Source: Tubulanus polymorphus (taxonomy: Eukaryota > Nemertea > Palaeonemertea > Tubulaniformes > Tubulanidae). Taken from it: a stretch of 55,000 bases of DNA. The DNA is taken from positions 1 to 55,000 of the forward strand of contig NC_134029.1 of the NCBI RefSeq assembly GCF_964204645.1, read 5' to 3'. Positions 44,193 to 52,945 of this stretch are shown one piece after another; the stretch's first letter is position 1, and each line of letters starts with the position of its first letter. A program made the position numbers and the translations under genes. The notes beneath the pieces are model-generated. The model was not told the origin of the DNA, did not search any database, and saw only the letters and a program-made list of their open reading frames with translations.

Positions 44193-46498
44193 ATGTCAGT
44201 AAATTATTCATCGGGACTTTCTGAATACGCGCATAAAGGCAAATGTGGATTGGCGGAAGTATTTGATTCTGTTGAAGAAATCGAGAGGAAAGTCTGTGAA
44301 TTATCGGAATTAGTTCGGAATAGTGGATATTTAGTGGTTCATACCGGGGCCGGTATCAGTACAGCAGCTGGAATTCCCGATTTTAGAGGACCAAGAGGTA
44401 TTGTTAACTCTAATATCAGCGCTTCAGTTCGGGTTCGTTAGGCCTACCCCTGCTTGCTGGGGACTGCTGGAATTAGGTCCAAACAACGGCTCTGTCTAGT
44501 GTCTGGAGTAGGCTATATGATGGAATACTAATATTTCAGGTTGTTAATGTGTATTGTATAAGCTGATTTTGAGTATTCACAGTTTGATAAAACTGTAAAC
44601 AGTGGATTCAGTCTCTTGTTGGTGGTGGGTGCTACTGGCAATAGCTTCATCTGCTACCCCTCCTGAGCAGATTGGTCAAGCCAATCACATGACCAGCCAC
44701 TTCCATCTAGGGCTGGCCTGGGAGGAGCTAACCCTAACCCTAGGGTTGATTGGTCAAGTCAGCAGCCTAAGGCAATCATGGTCGGGAACTAACCCTAACC
44801 CTAGGGTTATGCTGACTGGTCAAGACAGGTCACATGCCCAGCCACTTCCATCTAGGGCTGGCCTGGGAGGAGCTAACCCTAACCCTAGGTTTGATTGGTC
44901 AAGTCAGCAGCCCAATGCAACTATGGTCAGGAACTAACCCTAACCCTAGGGTTATGCTTATTGGTCAAGGCAGGTCACATGACCAGTAGTTCCTTATAAG
45001 GCTAAGGCCAGTAACAGGTGACCACAGACACTAATGGAGTCTTATTAATGTGGTGACAAACTGTTTTTATCTATCAGGAGTTTGGACACTCGAAGAAAAA
45101 GGTGAAGCTCCAAGTTTTAATGTTACATTTGATGAAGCTCGACCAACATTGACTCATATGGCTTTAGTTGCATTAGAACAAGCAGGTAAGTGTGTGTGTC
45201 GTTTGAATTGTTATTCACTGGACTCTGTGCTGTTTTATAAACTACTGATTGTATTTTCAGGTTATGTAAAATACATCGTAAGTCAGAATGTAGATGGATT
45301 ACATTTACGTTCAGGATTCCCTAGAAATAAACTTTCAGAATTACATGGAAACATGTTTGTGGAAGAATGTGATAAATGTTCGACTCAGGTAAATCACAGT
45401 GAGTTCTAATCTCAATCATCAGTTAGTTGTTAAATAGTTTAATCCATTTCAGTATATCAATTGGAAATCCGTTTCTACAATGGGTTTAAAGAATACAGGA
45501 AACCCGTGTGTAATGAAAAAACCGAGAGGAATTTGTCGGTAAGTCCTAAACCTCACTCTCTGCGTCTGCTACAGAATTATTTCAATCTAACTTTTGTGTG
45601 GAATTTATTTTCAGCGGAAATTTAACAGATACGATTCTAGATTGGGAAGATAATTTACCAGAATCTGATTTGTTAAACGCTGAATTAAATGCAAAGTAAG
45701 TCAAAACCGATCGCTGTACATTGTTCCAAATCCTCAATTCAATATTAAAAAAACACTGCATCTTCTTTTAAGATAATCTCTGTTTATGTTGCGTATTTCA
45801 GGCAGGCAGATATCAACCTGTGTTTAGGGACCTCGTTACAAATAGTTCCCAGCGGAAATATTCCATTATTGAACCGGAAAATTAACGGAAAACTTGTCAT
45901 CGTTAATTTACAACCGACGAAACATGATAAAAAATGTCATCTTAAAATCAATGCGTATATTGATGACGTTATGTTAAAACTGTGTGAGAATTTAAACATT
46001 AAAATACCAGAGTTTAAAACTGTGCAATATAAACTGAAATCAGAACATAAACCAGTGACAAAAACTAGCGGGAATATCAGACAGAAGTGTATTATACGTG
46101 ATGGAATTAAAACAGACAGCGAACCAGCAGAGAATGACAGCAAACTAGTGGAGATAGACAGCAAACCATCAGAAACAGACAGCAAGCCGGCAGAGATAGG
46201 CAGCAAACCATCAGAAACTGACAGCAAACCAGCAGAGATAGGCAGCAAACCAGTTGAGATAGACAGCAAACCAGCAGAAACAGACAGCAAGCCAGCAGAG
46301 ATAGGCAGAAAATCAACCATAACTCCTCATCACAAGCATTTAATAATAAATGGTTTAGAATCAGATTCAAAAGATTTTAAGATAAATTCTGCTGATTTCA
46401 CAGAAACTGAGAATCATATTCAAATAAAACGCAGAATCTCAACAGAAATAAAAACTGAATGCGTAGAAAATAACAGTAAAATTAAAAAGAATGAATAA
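44193..46498 (+). CDS. SIRT6: SIRT6 NAD-dependent deacylase
   Basis: Chromatin-associated class IV sirtuin that deacetylates H3K9/H3K56 and acts in repair and metabolism (family knowledge). Six exons: 44193-44397, 45078-45185, 45261-45388, 45453-45538, 45615-45695, 45802-46498; 1305 nt, 434 aa, against about 355 in human. The N-terminus aligns without gaps to SIRT6 ([20 protein letters not shown]). NAD-binding HTGAGIS is at 50-56, [10 protein letters not shown] follows, and SQNVDGLH at 112-119. Catalytic His is H133 in ELHGNM. Zinc ligands are C141, C144, C166 and C175. LGTSLQI and [12 protein letters not shown] complete the core. The extra length is a lineage-specific tail with [14 protein letters not shown] repeats and basic patches. 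ATG 44193 is chosen from SIRT6 alignment; an upstream in-frame extension is possible but not conserved. Confidence 0.96.
44671..44990. repeat. about 145-bp direct repeat with telomere-like palindromes (SIRT6 intron 1)
   Basis: Two adjacent copies of a unit containing GATTGGTCAAG, CCAGCCACTTCCATCTAGGG and GGGAGGAGCTAACC. Each copy has AACCCTAACCCTAGGGTT, a short palindrome of telomeric motif. Confidence 0.85.
46125..46312 (+). repeat. coding minisatellite in the SIRT6 tail
   Basis: About eight units of 21-24 bp encode [14 protein letters not shown] and SKPAEIG in the last exon. Confidence 0.85.
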
Positions 46499-46499
46499 A
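46494..46499 (+). promoter_or_regulatory. polyadenylation signal AATAAA overlapping the SIRT6 stop
   Basis: The TAA stop (46496-46498) is inside AATAAA. With the converging neighbour's stop only 88 bp away, the two 3' UTRs must be very short or overlap. Confidence 0.5.
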
Positions 46500-46585
46500 T
46501 ATTTTTAATTCAAGTAGTTTTGTTGCTTTATTTATTGGGATCAGGAAGCAATAAGAGAAATGACCGATATGTGGCGCTGATTGTT

Positions 46586-48891
46586 TCATTGTTGTTGAAT
46601 TCTCGATGTTAAATGTTGTATTCGATCCTGTAGATGTTTATTCAATGATTCGGTTTCCTTCGATTGTCGTTTTAATCTTTTCAATTGAGCAGAATTCCGC
46701 TTCTAAAATATAAACACTGATAATATCACAACCTATGAATCAGGAGCAGGAGCAGGAGGAGGAGGAGGAGGAGGAGGAGGGGTCGACTGAGTGAAAGACA
46801 GAAATCTAATTACCTTCGCCACATCAAACTGTTGCCTCATTTGTTTATTTTTCATCGTTTCCAACTCGATCTAAAATTCGAAAAATTACAATTTTACTTC
46901 TGATGAGACGTGAAGTACACTATACTCGATGCATTTAGTACTTCTGGTGAGACGTGAAGTACACTATACGCGATGCATTTAGTACTTCTGATGAGATGTG
47001 AAGTACACTATACTCGATGCATTTAGTACTTCTGTGAGACGTGAAGTACACTATACTCGATGCATTTAGTACTTCTGTGAGACGTGAAGTACACTATACT
47101 CGATGCATTTAGTACTTCTGTGAGACGTGAAGTACACTATACTCGATGCATTTAGTACTTCTGTGAGACGTGAAGTACACTATACTCGATGCATTTAGTA
47201 CTTCTGATGAGACGTGAAGTACACTATACTCGATGCATTTAGTACTTCTGATGAGACGTGAAGTACACTATACTCGATGTATTTAGTACTTCTGATGAGA
47301 CATGAAGTACACTATACTCGATGCATTTAGTACTTCTGTGAGACGTGAAGTACACTATACTCGATGCATTTAGTACTTCTGTGAGATAACAAGTCCACTC
47401 GTAGTTAGTAATCTTTACCTGATCTGCCAGTTTTTTAATCTCAGTTTTTTCAGACTCGATTTGTTTATTCAATTCATGAATCTCTTCCGCTATTTTGTCT
47501 TCATTTTCTAACAATATTTCAGGCTGATCTGAAAACATAAAACTACTTTCAATTTACACCTGAATAAATATTGAAAAACTGCAGCAGTTGTGAATAGAAT
47601 TTCAAACCTATTTTTAACTGTTCACATTGTTGAAGTTCGTTTTCTAACTGTTCACATTGTTCAGTTATCGGATCGTGTTTTTCTGATTGTTGAAGTTTTA
47701 CGGTAAATTTTGAAATCATTTTCGAATATTTCTCATTCTCCCTAGAAAGAGAAAAATAGAAATCAATTTTTATAAAAACATTGATGTAGTGTTTTACAGT
47801 GAAGATCAGGATCTGGTGACTGAATACGTGTTTATTTGTTTATGCAATAGTTTTTGTGTAGCGACATGTCCCTTCCAGGCCTGTGCATCTGATAAATATT
47901 CATTTAAATCTACAAAACAAAAATCATTATAGCATCATTTAATGTTGACGTAATAAATCTCTTGAATATTTCAGTGGTTTCACACTTTATTTACTTGAAT
48001 GCAATAAATGAGAATTTCTTGTTTTTTTGTTGATATCATCTTGAATCAGCCACAGTTGTCTGGTAATTCTACAGTCTTCATGTTGAGCATCTTCCAATAA
48101 TTCACATTCTACACACACAAAATTTCAATCAATACATTGCAATAATTTAAGTTTCAATAAATTGTTATTTGTTATACTGTAATATATTGTATAAATAACA
48201 ACCAACGATTTGAAAATCTGTTTATTCCTCGTAAATTCTCAAGTCTGAATAACAAACCTTTTTCATATTCTTGCTGAAATTTAACAAAGAAACAAAATTC
48301 AAGATTGGTTTTGAATTTCAGATGAAAATCCGATTTCTTGAACGCAAGATTTTCCAAATCACCTTTTTATGTTGTACAATAAGTTGATGTTTATGTAATT
48401 CGGAAAGTTGTAATGTTTGCATGACAGACATTTCACTGGCGACCACTGGTAAACTTTGTAAAGCTTCATCTGCTAAATTACTTTCTAGACATTGATTCAT
48501 TGCAGCTAAACCTGAAATTAATGAGGAACAGTCACAGCACCCACACAGCACCCACACCCACAGCATCCACGACCACAGGTTGCGGTGTCTCAGTGTCTGG
48601 AGGAAATCCTTGATTGGATGGCTTACCTGGATCGGCAGCAAGGGCAGCCTCTGGTACAGGCACCTGTGCTTCTGACATTTTAAGAACAGAATCAGAATTT
48701 CTGTTTCAGTTAACTGAACTCTTTTTGGTCCTTGGCTTGGGAATCGGAGGCTGAAGAAATTGAGAAAAAAAGATATACAGGCCTCAACAATAACATTTAA
48801 CATGGCTGCGGAGTTTTTGGATTGTAATACTGACCGCATTCGCTTGCTGGTCAAATGCTTGGCCCTTATCTATTGTGGAAATACTCGACAT
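46586..48891 (-). CDS. coiled-coil protein, unrecognised
   Basis: Eleven exons: 48891-48835, 48750-48720, 48671-48627, 48511-48363, 48273-48258, 48108-47995, 47909-47828, 47741-47608, 47528-47419, 46870-46814, 46702-46586. They total 912 nt, 303 aa, phases consistent. The protein starts MSSISTIDKGQAFDQQANA, then a Pro/Lys stretch (PPIPKPRTKK). A helical region follows (MNQCLESNLADEALQSL, LSELHKHQLIVQHKK), and then continuous coiled coil to the end (EQCEQLENELQQCEQLK, KRLKRQSKETESLNKHL). It has the look of a centrosomal, HAUS-like or kinetochore-associated protein, but I cannot match a family. The donor at 48720 (AGA|GTTCAG) is weak, so that exon edge is uncertain. A 16-nt microexon is present. 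Confidence 0.75.
46903..47395. repeat. about 45-bp intronic array (coiled-coil gene)
   Basis: About ten copies of GAGACGTGAAGTACACTATA followed by CTCGATGCATTTAGTACTTC, between exons 47528-47419 and 46870-46814, starting about 25 nt past the donor at 47419. Confidence 0.95.
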
Positions 48892-50500
48892 TAGAATAAT
48901 TCAATTTAAAATACCCTTTTCTATTTGATTTCCAGCCTGTGCTTGGTTTCGTTAGTAGAAGCACGCTTCGAATTTTGAATGTAGCGCGTGTTGCGCCGGT
49001 GTGGGCTGAGAGAGACCAGACTCGCGCAGGCGCCTGTAATCCGACTGATTGTCGGCTGAATCGACCAACTTCATTTATACATCAAACATGTACAGATGAT
49101 TATTTTTTCATAATTTTCCCGATTTATCAAATATAATCGTTATTTTGAAATGGGTTATTTGATAATTAATTAAATATAATCGGTTGCGACGTTTCGTCAA
49201 TTTGTTTCAATATAAGTTAGTTCCAAGTCACGAGAGCTCGGTTGTAATATGTATTGCAATAAACATGTATCAATAAACGGGCGGGCCGCCACCGAGTGGT
49301 AATATAAATATATCCCCGACTACTTTAATAGCAGAGATCCTTTTTCAACTGAGCATGCCAATTTAACATTTGGCCACCGAAACCTTAGTGTTGGCCTGGT
49401 AAATAAACGCAGAAACTCTAGTGTTGGCCTGGTAAATAAACGCAGAAATTCTTGTGTTGGCCTGGTAAATAAACGCAGAAACCATAGTGTTGGCCTGGGT
49501 AAATAAACGCAGAAACCCCAGTGTTGGCCTGGTAAATAAACGCAGAAACCCTAGTGTTGGCCTGGGTAAATAAACGCAGAAACCCCAGTGTTGGCCTGGT
49601 AAATAAACGCAGAAACCATAGTGTTGGCCTGGTAAATAAACGCAGAAACCCAAGTGTTGGCCTGGTAAATAAACGCAGAAACTCTAGTGTTGGCCTGGTA
49701 AATAAACGCAGAAACCCCAGTGTTGGCCTGGTAAATAAACGCAGAAACCATAGTGTTGGCCTGGTAAATAAACGTAGTTATCCTAGTGTTGGCCCGTTGA
49801 TTGTGAACGGGATTATGCTATTCAGAAATACTGCAGAGTTATTGATGCGAGAGGTGTACAATAAAATGAATATACAAGTTGGTCGCCACAACATCGGGGA
49901 CTTGACATAAAACCAGAGCTCATCCAAAACAAGAAACGACCAGAGCAGAATTTGTATATATTTAATTCAGAAAAATTACAAAATATTTCATACAGACCAT
50001 ATATAAATTTGTCCACGAATAAAATCTCAAGTGAATCATGTATGAATTAATTTCCAAACATGAGTGATTCAAAAACTAGTTTATCAATAAAAAAACACTT
50101 CAAAATTCAGATATAAAAATAGTTCAAGGACTAGAGAAAAGTCTAGTTGTGATCCTTGTTATTAGAATGGTTCTTATCTATGGAACGATTCATCAATAAT
50201 CACAGAGCTATTAAAATTATACATGAGTAGTTTGATTATCACGGTACCAGTAATATAGACAGACAGACAAACCACTGCCCAAATTCAAGCAAAAATGTTC
50301 CGATGTTTCATTCAACTTTCAATGAAATTTCATTTGACCAAAGTCTAGATTTGAACTGTATCAAAGTGTGTTCCAAAACGACCAGATTTAAACTGACTTT
50401 TTATGGCCGTATTGAATTGAGCTGAGTTTAAAATCTGTTCCAAAAAGATTTAACAGAAACAGACTTTACTGATATTTGATTTAATCGTAAGAAGTTGTAT
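48892..50500. other. intergenic between the coiled-coil gene and GM2A
   Basis: The left part is the coiled-coil gene promoter region, with GAGAGAGACCAGACTCGCGC near 49008. A 33-bp array occupies 49375-49800. I see no coding exon in the rest. Confidence 0.6.
49375..49800. repeat. 33-bp array, about 13 copies, each with AATAAA
   Basis: The unit is TTGGCCTGGTAAATAAACGC plus AGAAACCCTAGTG, with changes mostly in the last six bases. Unit length is a multiple of three, so both strands stay open. Each copy has AATAAA on the plus strand. Confidence 0.95.
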
Positions 50501-52349
50501 TTATTTCATTTTTCTACTGGCAGCAGTTTGATGTCTGGTAACAGACAGCGTCCCAGCAACGCACGCGACCTGTTTACCGTTAGTTGACAGACGCGCTGTA
50601 ACTCTGAAATCACCATCAGCTAAAGCAGCAGGAATGGAACTATCATTGATGTAAACCTGATATGACGGAAGTCTGTATCGACCCTATATAAATAGACACA
50701 ACATTCAAATAACTGACACATAAAAACCCACAGTAAATATGTAGAGAACTTTATTTTCTATAAGTTTTTGACATGTTTACTGTGGGATAACAGTTCACTA
50801 CAGTCAGTCAAATAACTATTCATCAAACAGTACATTATATTCCATGTGGTGACGAACGCCAGTTTCAACTAAATCCTAATCTTCTGGGGCCAGTTTTATA
50901 AACTGGTACCATTTTTAACCTGCTGGTTAACTCAATTGAAAATGAATTGAGTTAATCCCCGGGTTTAAGTCAATACCAGTCTATAAAACTGGCCCCAGGA
51001 TTACTGATTGAACGAATAATTCAGCATTTCTAAAGATGACTATTACGATATAGTCAAAATGTCGAATAAAATAAACTATTAGCTTAAAGGAAACATTATG
51101 GACTTATCATCACTAGTGCAGGATTCTAAAACAGTCAAATAGATTATCCACCAATAGGTGGCAACACTTACCGGTTTGAACGGGCATCTACAGGGTATTT
51201 TGTAAGAGCTGAATGGTGGAGGGCACTGTCCACCAGGGGGCGACGGTATCATTGAGCAGATATCGTTATAAGTACAAGAACCTACATTACTGATACAAGG
51301 AATTTCTATCCAGAAAAGAACACGCTTTTCTATTTTCAATTCAGCCTTAAAAAAAACAAAAATATTCACAGTTTGAAGGTAAAATATATCAGATTATAAA
51401 TACTGGAATTAGCCACACGTACCTTCAACGGTGCAACAATAGGGGCGGAAAAAGTGACATCAAATCCGACGTTAGCGTTACCGGGTAGATTTAACGGGTC
51501 TGGACTAACAGACGCGGAATTCACTTTTATTGCGTCAGTTCCCGGACCACAATTACTCCAGGAAAATCCATTCACTTGTATTTCAGTTTCACCGTAATAT
51601 TTCCTCTAAATATACACCACAAAGCGGTTAATGTCTCTTTCAACCTGACTTGAGAGCATTCCGGGTGGCCTAGCTCAGTCAGTTATGGTAGTACATACCT
51701 GATAAAGGTCTTAATAGGACGAGAAAGGACTGGCAGTTGACCTAAATCATCATTTTTTAATCCATTTGAAACTGTATTGAAGGATATCCAAAAAGTCTTC
51801 ACTGAAAGGGGTTAAATGAAGAGAAGTGACTCCATGATTTGAAAGTTTAACAATATGTCTCCATGCCTACCAACTGAAGTTTGGTATGTAGGCATGGAGA
51901 CATATTGTTAAACTTTCAAATCATGGAGTCACTTCTCTTCATTTAACCCCTTTCAGTGAAGACTTTTTGGATATCCTTCAATACAGTTTCAAATGGATTA
52001 AAAAATGATGATTTAGGTCGACTGCCTTTCCTTTCTGGTCCTATTAAGACCTTTATCAGGTATGTACTGCCAAAACTGACTGAGCTAGGCCACCCGGAAT
52101 GCTCTCAAGTCAGGTTGAAATAGACATTAGCAGTTAGAGAGACTCGAAATCGAATAATTTTTCACCGGTCGGCGAAATAATTAATTAATTTACCTTGACA
52201 AAGCTGGCCTTCTTTAAAATTGTGAATAAATCATCGTTAGGTTGAATATTCAATGATGATTGGTCGAATTGATCGACTAGATCAGCACCAACTGCAGCAG
52301 CAGCAGCAACGACTAGAAACAGAACAGTTTGAACCGGTTTGACAGCCAT
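50501..52349 (-). CDS. GM2A: GM2A, GM2 ganglioside activator (ML-domain lipid binder)
   Basis: Lysosomal cofactor that lifts glycolipids for beta-hexosaminidase A (family knowledge). Four exons: 52349-52194, 51605-51423, 51345-51172, 50683-50501; 696 nt, 231 aa, all introns phase 0. A signal peptide lies at residues 1-22 (VQTVLFLVVAAAAAVGA). The mature domain has FSWSNCG, VSPDPLNLPGN, LFWIEIPC, GSCTYNDIC, PPGGQCPPPF, IPCRCPFKPGRYRLPSY and DFRVTARLSTNGKQVAC. Eight cysteines match the four GM2A disulphides. The insert between signal peptide and domain (DQFDQSSLNIQPNDDLFTIL) is lineage-specific. It is divergent to EIF5B. Intron 1 contains a 501-bp palindrome. Confidence 0.93.
50885..50997. mobile_element. 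MITE-like element, TIR TGGGGCCAGTTTTATA
   Basis: The terminal inverted repeat TGGGGCCAGTTTTATA / TATAAAACTGGCCCCA is perfect, with further internal pairing (GGTTAACTCAATT / AATTGAGTTAA). About 113 bp, non-coding, in the last intron of GM2A. Confidence 0.8.
51629..52129. mobile_element. 501-bp near-perfect palindrome with tRNA-like termini
   Basis: Two arms of about 240 bp, with few mismatches, meet at TGCCTACCAACTGAAGTTTG. Each arm begins outward with GGTGGCCTAGCTCAGTCAG, a tRNA D-arm/A-box-like sequence, so it looks like an inverted dimer of one tRNA-derived SINE or a large foldback. It lies in GM2A intron 1. Confidence 0.85.
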
Positions 52350-52945
52350 CTTATCCGGCACTGGATCGATCAGGGGAATCAGCTGATCAATTCAATCCCT
52401 TCTGAAACGACATATACAAACTTAGCATAGATTATTAACTATTTAGAATACAGAGATCAATAACACACATATCACATTTAGTTTAATGAATCTAAAGAGG
52501 TTTAGATGTATAGAAATGCTAAATAAGTTTATTTCATATTCTCATCGTTTCATACAGAGAGTTTTGTGCTTGAAGCGAATTTTCACAAACCCATGACAGT
52601 CCGAATCTGCCGCGTCTTTAGCCTCTATACCGATGTATTACTACTCAAGTCATGGCAGATAATTGCACACAAATAACAAAGCGCCACTTATCAAAATTTT
52701 AAAACTGTATTGTATGAAACGATTTATTCAAATTAGCTTAAATTTGCAGGAAATTAATTGTGTATGCGCTCGATTTGAGTATTTAGATCAGATTTTCTTT
52801 GAAAAGAGAGGTTTTGATCAGTTTGAATAAGTTGAATTTCGACATTTCAGTAAATAAATTCAGTTTTATGAAAGGCGGAAGTAAAACGTGCATGTTGTTT
52901 GTAACTTATCGATAAAAACAGCTGTTTGTCGCGTGAAATAGAATA
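52350..52945. promoter_or_regulatory. divergent promoter region, GM2A / EIF5B
   Basis: A 596-bp AT-rich spacer between two start codons. I see no clear TATA box. GGCGGAAGT near 52874 is an ETS-like motif (core GGAA) close to the EIF5B start, common in housekeeping promoters. Confidence 0.5.

Noticed and set aside
44602-44937. 111-aa plus-strand frame in SIRT6 intron 1
   Set aside because: Falls in the 145-bp repeat with telomere-like motifs, lies between two well-supported SIRT6 exons, and has no conserved content.
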